From contig JACQJE010000129.1 of NCBI GenBank assembly GCA_016205125.1, positions 1 to 5,888 of the forward strand: a stretch of 5,888 nt of DNA. Reading direction: 5' to 3'. The notes under the pieces are model-generated. The model did no database searches. It was not told the origin of the DNA and saw nothing but the letters and a program-made list of their open reading frames with translations. This DNA comes from Deltaproteobacteria bacterium. Lineage in GTDB: Bacteria; Bdellovibrionota; O2-12-FULL-43-9; JACQJE01. A program made the position numbers and the translations under genes. Of the stretch, positions 1 through 5,805 are shown one piece after another (position 1 is the stretch's first letter; each line of letters starts with the position of its first letter).

Positions 1-1
1 A

Positions 2-139
2 CAGCAGATCGTCGGCAATGTCAAAGAGGATGCGATACGTAACATCTGGCAGAATCACCGGATGAAAGAAATCCGGGAGCTTCATCGGAGAGGGAGCTTC
101 CAGGCCATCAACATCTGTGCCAACTGCACAGCACGGTAA
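2..139 (+). CDS. Radical SAM/SPASM domain protein, C-terminal fragment (5' end outside window)
   Basis: This is the last 45 codons of a gene entering from the left edge, ending with TAA at 137-139. The peptide reads GNVKEDAIRNIW near the start and finishes with ICANCTAR. The pattern 'GNV...sl..IW....mkeiR.lH..G.f..i..C.nC' is the usual end of SPASM-type radical SAM proteins, where the final CxxC helps bind an auxiliary iron-sulfur cluster. The catalytic CxxxCxxC domain lies outside the window, so the substrate cannot be told. The stop codon overlaps the start of the next gene by one base (TAATG), which suggests translational coupling and a joint role with the glycosyltransferase, perhaps in surface-glycan or lipid modification. 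Family assignment is inferred from this short tail only; a radical SAM protein without full SPASM chemistry is possible. Confidence 0.72.
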   Translation, partial: QQIVGNVKEDAIRNIWQNHRMKEIRELHRRGSFQAINICANCTAR

Positions 140-1311
140 TGATTGTCAAACTCCTCAATTTCATTCTCCGCAGTATCATTTGGGTCGATCAGTATAGGTA
201 TCGCACTTTTTGGGGACCCCGATTGGGGACAAAATCTAAGCGCAGAGCCGAACAGCGCGTCCAGGTGGGCGAGGAGTCGGCGGATCGAGGTCTCCGGCGG
301 ATCTTGCTGGTATCGACCACAGCGGTAGGCGACACTCTCCTCTCCACGCCAGCCATACGCGCAGCGAGAGAAAACTTCCCGGATGCCCAGCTTTTTCTCC
401 TCTGTCACGAACGCTCTTTTGACCTCGTCAAGTACAATCCTCACCTTCAGGGAATTTTTCTCTACAGAGGAAAGTCGAAGGGGAATCTGCGTTTGGTTCG
501 AAAGCTGAAGAGGTACTCATTTGATGCGTCGGTCATTCTCCACGGCAACGATCCAGAGGCTGTCGCGATCTGCTGCTTCAGCAGAATCCCTATGATCGCC
601 GGAAACGCACAGAGCCGACTGGCACTCGCCCTCACTCACCCGATTCCGAAACCCTCTCCCCACACGCACCTGATCGATCATCGGATCAGTGCCGTTTCAG
701 CCCTCTCCCCGGGTTCACTGAAAATAAAATTATACGACATGGAACTCTACGTTGGCGATGAAGAGCGCCGCTCCATATCTTCCTGGCTCGGAAGGAAGTG
801 GAAAAATCAGAGCGGGCCGATCGTTGCTCTTCACCCGGGAGGGAGCATCCCGACAAAACATTGGCGAAAGGAGAGGTGGGCTTTACTGGCCGATTGTCTC
901 GCGCGCGATTATGGCGCTCGATTGGTCTTTATTGGGGGTATAAAAGAGAGAGAAATGGGAGAGAGCATCCTTGCTCAATGCAGCGGGCATCCTTTAAATG
1001 CGATAGGGGAGTTCAAGCTGCTTCAAACCGCAGCGCTCCTGGAGCGCGCCGCTCTTTGCATCACAACAGACAGCGGTCCCATGCACATCGCGTTGGCTGT
1101 CAAAACTCCCGTGATTGCCCTCTTCGGTCCCGATCGGCCGCAGAGTTCAGGCCCCCACCCGTATACATCAGTCAAAAACACGGTTCTGGAGTCGAATCCT
1201 CCCTGCAAAGCGACTTGCGATCGAAGGAGTTGTCAGGACAATATCTGTATGGCCGAAATCTCCGTTGCTCAGGTTCTCGCGAGTGTATCAGTGTTCATCC
1301 GGAAATGCTGA
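139..1311 (+). CDS. Glycosyltransferase family 9 protein (LPS heptosyltransferase-like)
   Basis: The 390-residue product belongs to the GT9/heptosyltransferase family, which transfers sugars, classically ADP-heptose, onto lipopolysaccharide core at the cytoplasmic face of the inner membrane. The N-terminal Rossmann half begins at about residue 53 (RRILLVSTTAVGDTLLSTPA), with D65 at the place of the catalytic Asp of E. coli WaaC. The C-terminal half has LHPGG (231-235), KHW (240-242, matching the nucleotide-binding Lys of WaaC), FIGG (264-267), DSGPMH (311-316) and ALFGP (327-331), then a cysteine-rich tail (C356, C360, C365, C370) seen in many GT9 proteins. The first 50 residues are an extra basic, amphipathic stretch that could be a membrane anchor. 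ATG at 139 is chosen because it overlaps the previous stop (TAATG); no clear ribosome site precedes it. The last seven residues and the TGA lie inside the palindromic element that starts at 1290. Acceptor and donor sugar are not determined. Confidence 0.9.
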   Translation: MIVKLLNFILRSIIWVDQYRYRTFWGPRLGTKSKRRAEQRVQVGEESADRGLRRILLVSTTAVGDTLLSTPAIRAARENFPDAQLFLLCHERSFDLVKYNPHLQGIFLYRGKSKGNLRLVRKLKRYSFDASVILHGNDPEAVAICCFSRIPMIAGNAQSRLALALTHPIPKPSPHTHLIDHRISAVSALSPGSLKIKLYDMELYVGDEERRSISSWLGRKWKNQSGPIVALHPGGSIPTKHWRKERWALLADCLARDYGARLVFIGGIKEREMGESILAQCSGHPLNAIGEFKLLQTAALLERAALCITTDSGPMHIALAVKTPVIALFGPDRPQSSGPHPYTSVKNTVLESNPPCKATCDRRSCQDNICMAEISVAQVLASVSVFIRKC

Positions 1312-1469
1312 TCTATTGCGGCTGGCTGCAAAACCCTCTCACTTCGTTCTCGGTCGAAAAAAGCGTTTGACGTACCAAGTGGTACGCCGTCAAGCTTTTT
1401 TCTCCCTGCGGCCTCGTGAGAGGGCTTTTCGCTCGGCCTCATGACGATCAGCATTTCCGGATGAACACT
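1290..1469. repeat. 180-bp palindromic element with perfect 24-bp terminal inverted repeats
   Basis: The ends 1290-1313 (AGTGTTCATCC...GCTGATC) and 1446-1469 are exact reverse complements over 24 bp, and the match stops sharply on both sides. Further paired blocks follow inward: aaaa/ccctctcac at 1330-1342 with its partner at about 1418-1431 (one extra base), gaaaaaagc near 1356-1364 with its partner at 1394-1402, then ttgac and gtacc around the centre. Unpaired blocks of similar length lie between the paired ones on each side, so the whole unit would fold into one long interrupted hairpin. It carries no protein gene of its own, although both strands have stop-free frames across much of it, as expected of a palindrome. 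No target-site duplication is visible at its edges. It resembles a MITE or REP/BIME-type element; a mobile origin is inferred, not shown. Confidence 0.8.
1357..1401. terminator. Bidirectional rho-independent terminator at the centre of the palindrome
   Basis: The hairpin pairs AAAAAAGC (1357-1364) with GCTTTTTT (1394-1401), ttgac (1367-1371) with gtcaa (1389-1393), and gtacc (1372-1376) with ggtac (1381-1385), closing on the loop aagt. There is a 2-nt bulge on the left and a 3-nt bulge on the right. The run of six T follows the stem on the plus strand and, because the A-run is symmetrical, on the minus strand too. It can therefore end both the glycosyltransferase transcript and the opposing 88-residue gene/dap transcript. 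Confidence 0.75.
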
Positions 1470-1506
1470 CAATTCAAATACAAGATTATTGCAGCAAGCC
1501 GCAACA

Positions 1507-1530
1507 GATTGGAATTTTCAGATGAACACT
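1507..1530. repeat. Degenerate third copy of the 24-bp terminal repeat
   Basis: This stretch matches the right end of the palindrome (1446-1469) in the same orientation at 19 of 24 positions by eye, including an exact gatgaacact at its outer end. Read on the minus strand, it begins with AGTGTTCATC directly at the TAG stop of the 88-residue gene (1529-1531), mirroring the way the left end sits at the stop of the glycosyltransferase gene. The 37 bp between the two copies (1470-1506) show nothing recognisable. It may be an older, decayed end of the same kind of element. Confidence 0.55.
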
Positions 1531-1795
1531 AACTGGCGCGCCGGTAGAACGGAATCACATTCTCAATTTTAGCCTGGCGCACACCTTTCATGACCTTTAA
1601 CTCGAGAGAGAGCGCAAAAAGTTCTTCTTCAAGCGTCTCCCTGCGATCCAGTGCCTCTTCATATTGATCGTACAGGTCATTGGCGACCTCTGTATCCCAT
1701 TTGAGGTGCCCCTTGAGGCGAATCACTTCTCTTTCTGTCTCCATCAGCTGATGCCTCAGATCAGTAAATTGTCTGACCAATGGATCGATCTTCAT
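1529..1795 (-). CDS. Hypothetical small coiled-coil protein (88 aa)
   Basis: I do not recognise this gene. The 88-residue product is charged and mostly helical, with no signal peptide, membrane segment or cysteine. Residues from about 7 to 72 (from VRQFTDLRHQLMETE through DRRETLEEELFALSLELK) show heptad-like spacing of L/I/V/M and many E/R/K, consistent with a coiled coil broken by KWDTEVAND near 33-41. The tail is short and basic (FYRRAS). The ATG at 1795 has a good ribosome site (AGAGGAAG, roughly 8 nt upstream), and a strong promoter lies at 1853-1880, so it is probably a real gene. It follows dapL on the same strand after a 100-nt gap with no terminator, so it may also be reached by read-through from the dap operon. 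Its stop TAG overlaps a degenerate palindrome end. Size and shape recall small adaptor or division-associated coiled-coil proteins, but no assignment is supported. Confidence 0.75.
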   Translation of the reverse strand: MKIDPLVRQFTDLRHQLMETEREVIRLKGHLKWDTEVANDLYDQYEEALDRRETLEEELFALSLELKVMKGVRQAKIENVIPFYRRAS

Positions 1796-1852
1796 CTCTG
1801 CTTCCTCTGAAAAAGTGGTTCAATGTCTGATGCAATGCGTCAATCCCATTTC

Positions 1853-1880
1853 ACCATAACAAAATGATTCGGCGTGTCAA
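1853..1880 (-). promoter_or_regulatory. Sigma70-type promoter for the 88-aa gene
   Basis: On the minus strand, TTGACA (1880-1875, perfect -35) is followed after 16 nt by TATGGT (1858-1853, four of six -10 positions). Transcription would start near 1846, leaving a leader of about 50 nt before the ATG at 1795. The promoter lies in the gap between dapL and the 88-residue gene, so this gene can be expressed separately from the dap operon. Confidence 0.6.
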
Positions 1881-1895
1881 GCAGTCGATTTCAGT

Positions 1896-3047
1896 TTATT
1901 GAATATGCGCTAATCTCTCTGCGGCTGTTTGGATAAGCGAATCAGAACTGGTCAGGGAAAATCGGATATATCCTTCCCCCTTCTCTCCAAAACCAGACCC
2001 GGGTGTGGCCACAATGCCAGCTTTCTCCAAAAGATGTTGGGTAAAAGAGAGTGACGTCTCTCCATCCGGCACAGCTACCCAAAGGTAAAAAGTCGCATCC
2101 GAAGAAAAGAGTTGAAATTTTGCCTCCTTCAAGGCGGAGACCAGAGTCTCTCTTCTTCTTCGGTAAACAACCCTCATCTGATCTGAAAAATCTTTCAGAC
2201 CGAGGGCAGCAATTCCAGCCTCCTGAATGGCAGTCGGCGTTCCAGAATCGATATTCTCCTTGATCTGAGCAAGAGCGCCGATCATCTCTGAATTTCCAAC
2301 GGCAAATCCGATGCGCCACCCTGTCATATTAAAGCTCTTTGAGAGAGAGTGAAATTCAATACAGCAATCCTTCGCCCCCTCCACAGAGAGAATGCTCGGC
2401 GGAGGAGCCGCGAAATAAATCTCACTGTAAGGGGCGTCGTTGCAAATCATGACCTGGTGCCTCTTCCCCCATTTTACGCATTGAGAAAAGAAATCGACTG
2501 TGGCTGTCGCACTGGTTGGATTGTTGGGATAATTGAGAAAAAGGAGCTTGGCGCGACTGGCACCTTCGACCTGATCAAGATTGGGCAGGAAGTGCTGATC
2601 CCGTGTCAACGGCATATCGATAGGCTGACCCCCTGCAAACATCACACTATTCTTGTAAACGGGATAACCGGGATTCGGAACAAGGACGGCGTCTCCCGGA
2701 TTGATGAGCGCAAGGGGGAGGTGTGCTATTCCTTCCTTGGACCCAAGGAGCACAAGCACCTCCTTCTCTGGATCGAGAATGACTCCAAACCGCTTCGCAT
2801 ACCACTCTGCAATAGCCTGCCGGAACTCAATTGTCCCGCGGTAGGGGGGATAGCGGTGATGGCGCGGCTCTGCAGATGCTCTTTGCAATGCCTCGATCAC
2901 AGAGGGCGGGGTGGGAAGATCTGGATCGCCAATCCCCAAATCGATGACTTCGCGCCCCGCGGCCCTCTCTTTCCGCTTCAAACGGTCAATAGCCTCAAAA
3001 AGGTAGGGGGGGAGTTGCTGGAGACGAAATGACGCGGTTCTATTCAT
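1896..3047 (-). CDS. dapL: LL-diaminopimelate aminotransferase
   Basis: This fold-type I, PLP-dependent aminotransferase (383 aa) converts tetrahydrodipicolinate and glutamate directly to LL-diaminopimelate, bypassing the acylated DapD/DapC/DapE steps. Visible motifs are GIGDPDLPTP (38-47), GSKEGIAHL (102-110), PNPGYPVY (124-131), NYPNNPT (172-178, with the PLP-contacting Asn), NDAPYSEI (203-210, with the Asp and Tyr that hold the cofactor), SLSKSFNMTGWRIGF (234-248, Schiff-base K237) and YIRFSL (360-365, carboxylate-binding R362). The start is the ATG at 3047, which overlaps the dapB stop as ATGA; an upstream start at 3089 would add 14 residues wholly inside dapB and is unlikely. Position as the last gene of dapF-dapA-dapB-dapL strongly supports DapL over a general aspartate-type aminotransferase of the same fold. 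No terminator follows it. Confidence 0.9.
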   Translation of the reverse strand: MNRTASFRLQQLPPYLFEAIDRLKRKERAAGREVIDLGIGDPDLPTPPSVIEALQRASAEPRHHRYPPYRGTIEFRQAIAEWYAKRFGVILDPEKEVLVLLGSKEGIAHLPLALINPGDAVLVPNPGYPVYKNSVMFAGGQPIDMPLTRDQHFLPNLDQVEGASRAKLLFLNYPNNPTSATATVDFFSQCVKWGKRHQVMICNDAPYSEIYFAAPPPSILSVEGAKDCCIEFHSLSKSFNMTGWRIGFAVGNSEMIGALAQIKENIDSGTPTAIQEAGIAALGLKDFSDQMRVVYRRRRETLVSALKEAKFQLFSSDATFYLWVAVPDGETSLSFTQHLLEKAGIVATPGSGFGEKGEGYIRFSLTSSDSLIQTAAERLAHIQ

Positions 3048-3763
3048 TGGTCTCTCTTTACTTTCAACACATCCAACATCGAATAACATCCCGGTGCGGG
3101 CCTCGTTTCAATTAACCACTTTGCAGCCCTGAGAGCGCCGCGCGCGAAAATCATGCGATCAGTCGCGCGATGAGCGAGGATCAATTTTTCTCCAAAGCCG
3201 GAAAAAACAACCTCATGCTCCCCAACACAATCTCCTCCGCGAATGGCCGCAACAGAAGCTGAAGGATGTGTCGACAGGACGCATTCCTTCAACGCGAGTG
3301 CTGTACCTGAAATAGCATCGCGCTTTGCTTTGTGATGCGTCTCTACAATCGCGAGATCCCAATCGGAAAGGCGATCAGCAGCTTCTCTGAGCAATGCAAA
3401 GAGAAGATTGACACCGAGACTCATATTGGCTGAAAAGACGGTCGGCATTTGCTTCGACAAACCACGCAATCTCTCTTTTTCCTGCGGTGAAAATCCTGTC
3501 GTCCCAACAACCGCTGGTATGCGCTGTCTGCTGCAGTACTCGAGTACGTCGAGTGTAACTTCCGGTACCGAAAAATCGATAAGAACATCAAATGCGGGGG
3601 CGTTTGACAATTGTTCCGGAGTCACAAAAACAGACGCCTCCAAACCGGAACTGATCCCCACCGCTAATTCAATGAGACCCTTCTCTTCCTTCAGCGCCTG
3701 AAGAAGTTGGGTCCCCATCCTCCCCGTCACACCCGAAATGGCTGCTTTAATCGGCTGTTTCAT
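3044..3763 (-). CDS. dapB: 4-hydroxy-tetrahydrodipicolinate reductase
   Basis: The enzyme reduces the DapA product to tetrahydrodipicolinate with NAD(P)H in the cytoplasm. The nucleotide-binding loop ISGVTGRMG is at 9-17, VVGTTGF at 85-91, and the active-site signature ETHHKAKRDAISGTA at 141-155 contains the catalytic H143, H144 and K147; the usual DAPSGT reads DAISGT here. The end GALRAAKWLIE...GCYSMLDVL is typical of the family. At 239 residues it is shorter than E. coli DapB (273), because the region after the first beta-alpha unit (about residues 36-58) is compact, as in several other bacterial lineages. The ATG at 3763 is chosen since the protein then begins just before the Rossmann motif; AAGGGAG lies directly in front, closer than normal, so coupling to dapA (stop 7 nt upstream) probably matters. 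An ATG at 3784 is the alternative. Confidence 0.93.
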   Translation of the reverse strand: MKQPIKAAISGVTGRMGTQLLQALKEEKGLIELAVGISSGLEASVFVTPEQLSNAPAFDVLIDFSVPEVTLDVLEYCSRQRIPAVVGTTGFSPQEKERLRGLSKQMPTVFSANMSLGVNLLFALLREAADRLSDWDLAIVETHHKAKRDAISGTALALKECVLSTHPSASVAAIRGGDCVGEHEVVFSGFGEKLILAHRATDRMIFARGALRAAKWLIETRPAPGCYSMLDVLKVKRDQ

Positions 3764-3770
3764 CTCCCTT

Positions 3771-4703
3771 TCAGCTCCGCACATCAGGGCGCGGCAGAGT
3801 CGCCCCCTCTGAAAGATCTGTCTCGTCAAAATTCAACAGGCCATTCTGTTTGAAAACAGCCTCAATTTTCTTCTCACTTGCTCTCACCAGAGGAACGAGG
3901 GGGAGACGCACTGTTGCATACATACGCTTCATCCGGCAGAGTACGTATTTCAAAGGGGTCGGAGACGTTTCACAAAAGAGAACATCGAATAACGGGAGGA
4001 GTTGAAAATGGATTTCGCGCGCTTTTTCCAGCTGACCCTGCAGAGTCCATTTGAGCAATTCCTGCAGCTCCTTTGGCACAAGATTTCCGGCAACTGAAAC
4101 AACCCCTTTTGCTCCGAGACAGATCAGCGGAAAATAGAGCGAGTCATCGCCGGCAAGGAGAGTTAAGCGATCACCGGCCCGGCGCAAGATCTCGGCACAT
4201 TGCGCAAGATTCCCGGAAGCTTCTTTGATAGCCACAATCTTTTCATGATTTGAAAGCTTCTCCACGGTGTCGGGAAGAAGATTCAATCCCGTGCGCCCAG
4301 GCACATTATAAAGACAGATGGGGAGGCCGACATCCGCCGCTTCTTCAAAGTGCTTCCGCATCCCCTCCTGATTCGGCTTATTATAGTAGGGCGTCACCAC
4401 CATGGCCCCAGAAACACCCAGGTCTCTCGCGCGCTGCGTCAATTCAACGGTTGCCGCAGTCGAATAAGATCCCGTCCCTGCAACGACAGATACCCTTCCT
4501 CCCGCCGCTTCAACAGCGGTTTTGATCACCTCTTCCCGTTCAGGAGGTGTGAGGGTTGCAAATTCCCCCGTCGTTCCGCACGGAACAATTCCTTCCACCC
4601 CCCCTTCAATAAGCCACTCGATATGCTCCCTTAAACGTCCGTGATCCACCCGATTCTGACTATCAAAAGGGGTCGGCAATGCAACGATTAATCCTTCAAA
4701 CAT
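3771..4703 (-). CDS. dapA: 4-hydroxy-tetrahydrodipicolinate synthase
   Basis: This is the first committed enzyme of the diaminopimelate branch, condensing pyruvate with aspartate semialdehyde. The 310-residue product aligns to E. coli DapA almost without gaps over the first 100 residues. It has GTTGE (43-47; T44 of the proton relay), TPYYN (104-108; Y107), LYNVPGRTG (131-139; Y132 and substrate-binding R137) and IKEASGN (159-165; Schiff-base K160). At the lysine feedback site the E. coli residues H53, H56, N80 and E84 are replaced by P53, R56, Y80 and A84, so classical lysine inhibition is probably lost. The C-terminus runs about 18 residues beyond the usual end. The start at 4703 has a strong ribosome site (AAGGAGA) that overlaps the dapF stop, 12 nt upstream. 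Confidence 0.96.
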   Translation of the reverse strand: MFEGLIVALPTPFDSQNRVDHGRLREHIEWLIEGGVEGIVPCGTTGEFATLTPPEREEVIKTAVEAAGGRVSVVAGTGSYSTAATVELTQRARDLGVSGAMVVTPYYNKPNQEGMRKHFEEAADVGLPICLYNVPGRTGLNLLPDTVEKLSNHEKIVAIKEASGNLAQCAEILRRAGDRLTLLAGDDSLYFPLICLGAKGVVSVAGNLVPKELQELLKWTLQGQLEKAREIHFQLLPLFDVLFCETSPTPLKYVLCRMKRMYATVRLPLVPLVRASEKKIEAVFKQNGLLNFDETDLSEGATLPRPDVRS

Positions 4704-4715
4704 TTCAAATTCTCC

Positions 4716-5588
4716 TTAATAAAGAAAGCCTTCAGTGGTCACCTCAACTGACCCTTCGAGTGCCACGCCGTCAAAGTCATGAGGATTCTTCTTTGAAACC
4801 CGAAAATGGATCCAGAGATCCCCTCCCCGATTGACCATCCGAACAGGAGAAGATGTGCCATACTCCAGGTGAGCCACCAGAGCCCCAGCCACAGCCCCCG
4901 TGCCACAAGCAGATGTGATTCCTTCTACACCTCTTTCATAAGTCGTGATCGCGACGGACTGAGAATCAAGGCGCTGAATCTGATTCACATTTGCCCCATC
5001 CGGCGCAAAGGTCACATGAAACCGGATAACGCGCGCCTTCTTCGTCCATTCTGCCTCATCTTCAACAGGGCCCAACAAAACGACGTGCGGAACCCCCGTG
5101 TTCACATACCACACCTCCATCGATCGATCATAGAGTTCCACTTCCCGCGGCAGACACCGGCTTGGCTTTGGCATCTCTACCTCTATGCCCCGCACTGTCC
5201 TCCATCCGCGAACCAGACCTGCTCGAGTTTCTAATGTCACAGCCCTCTCAGGGGGAGAGGCGCGGAGAGACAGATAGTAGGCAATCGCACATCGCGCTCC
5301 GTTACCGCACATTTCAGCTTCACTGCCGTCAGAATTGAAAAAATCCCAACCAAAATCTCCTTCTGAAGAAGATCTCAGCACAATCAAGCCGTCTGCGCCA
5401 ACGCCGTCTCTGCGATGACACCAAACTCTGGCAAGATCAGGCCAAGACCTTGATCCACCTTCTCCTCGGACACTCGTCTGCGCTGAAGAGAGGCGGTGGA
5501 TTTTGGAAGATGGGCCGGTCAGATGCCCAGACAAATTGTCGATCAGGATAAAATCATTTCCTGTTCCGTTCATTTTCACGAACTTCAC
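4716..5588 (-). CDS. dapF: Diaminopimelate epimerase
   Basis: The enzyme interconverts LL- and meso-diaminopimelate through two active-site cysteines without a cofactor. Both are present: C94 in EMCGNGARC (92-100) and C228 in SACGTGA (226-232). Other family marks are KMNGTGNDF (5-13), DGVGADG (61-67), NTGVPH (163-168), GANVNQ (198-203) and YERG (217-220). The chosen start is the GTG at 5588, giving MKFVKMNG, which fits the family N-terminus (E. coli MQFSKMHG), with AGAGAG 7 nt upstream. ATG at 5621 or GTG at 5645 would add 11 or 19 basic residues. An insertion of roughly 20 residues (about 30-50, rich in S, G and R) precedes DLARVW and is absent from E. coli DapF. The 5' end overlaps the lptM-like gene by 35 nt. 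The enzyme is clear; the start is less so. Confidence 0.94.
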   Translation of the reverse strand: MKFVKMNGTGNDFILIDNLSGHLTGPSSKIHRLSSAQTSVRGEGGSRSWPDLARVWCHRRDGVGADGLIVLRSSSEGDFGWDFFNSDGSEAEMCGNGARCAIAYYLSLRASPPERAVTLETRAGLVRGWRTVRGIEVEMPKPSRCLPREVELYDRSMEVWYVNTGVPHVVLLGPVEDEAEWTKKARVIRFHVTFAPDGANVNQIQRLDSQSVAITTYERGVEGITSACGTGAVAGALVAHLEYGTSSPVRMVNRGGDLWIHFRVSKKNPHDFDGVALEGSVEVTTEGFLY

Positions 5589-5757
5589 GGGGGTTCTCTC
5601 TGCCTTTTTTCCTGACTTCATCTTCACGCTGTTGATCCATCGCACTCTTTTTCTCTACCAAAGGAGGAATTGGCGGCTTTTTCACGCCGCACCCGATTCC
5701 GCTCTCGATAGCAAAGAGGAGAAGAATAGTGATAAACGCGATAAAAATCTGCTGCAA
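5554..5757 (-). CDS. lptM: LptM (YifL)-like small outer-membrane lipoprotein
   Basis: The 67-residue product starts with a hydrophobic signal segment (residues 4-17, IFIAFITILLLFAI) and a lipobox-like GIGC, with the lipidated cysteine expected at C23. It continues GVKKPPIPP, the hallmark GCGxKxPxxxP of LptM/YifL, then a charged, probably disordered tail. In E. coli LptM is also 67 residues, lies directly before dapF, and helps mature the LptDE lipopolysaccharide translocon; the same neighbour here supports the call. The start is TTG at 5757; a stop codon upstream leaves no ATG option, and AAAGG lies 12 nt before it, so initiation may be weak. The signal peptide lacks the usual N-terminal Lys/Arg and has E18 before the lipobox, both mildly odd. 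The last 35 nt encode the dapF start in another frame. Confidence 0.8.
   Translation of the reverse strand: MQQIFIAFITILLLFAIESGIGCGVKKPPIPPLVEKKSAMDQQREDEVRKKGRENPREVRENERNRK
5596..5601 (-). promoter_or_regulatory. Ribosome binding site that favours the GTG start of dapF
   Basis: AGAGAG lies 7 nt upstream of the GTG at 5588-5586. The ATG at 5621 and the GTG at 5645 have no comparable site at a sensible distance. Together with the fit of MKFVKMNG to the family N-terminus, this site supports the inner start, placed within the lptM-like coding sequence. Confidence 0.45.
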
Positions 5758-5774
5758 TGTCTGACTACGCCTTT

Positions 5775-5805
5775 TATCTATAAGGGTGCAGAAACACTAT
5801 AGATA
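5775..5805. promoter_or_regulatory. 8-bp inverted repeat over the -10 box and start point (possible operator)
   Basis: TATCTATA (5775-5782) and TATAGATA (5798-5805) are exact reverse complements separated by 15 bp. The right arm covers most of the -10 box of the dap promoter and the left arm lies in the leader just before the lptM ribosome site, so the centre falls at the expected transcription start. A DNA-binding dimer here would block the promoter; as RNA only part of it would be transcribed. The role is inferred, and the AT-rich arms could be chance. Confidence 0.35.

Noticed and set aside
798..1370. 190-codon plus-strand open frame overlapping the glycosyltransferase
   Set aside because: It is a shifted frame of the GT9 gene running into the palindrome; the product is rich in R, S, H and C with no domain, and there is no start signal.
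1269..1472. 67-codon minus-strand frame spanning the whole palindrome
   Set aside because: The palindrome leaves stop-free frames on both strands, and the peptide simply mirrors the tips at its two ends. No ribosome site was seen, so it is treated as part of the repeat.
1290..1530. CRISPR repeats or a small RNA gene
   Set aside because: The repeats are inverted, not regularly spaced direct repeats, and no promoter was seen for a separate RNA; an element with a terminator explains the structure better.
2349..3032. 227-codon plus-strand frame opposite dapL
   Set aside because: This is an antisense shadow of a clearly conserved aminotransferase gene, without recognisable motifs.
4806..5234. 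142-codon plus-strand frame opposite dapF
   Set aside because: It is an antisense shadow with low-complexity H/P/R/S content, while dapF on the other strand has all its catalytic motifs.
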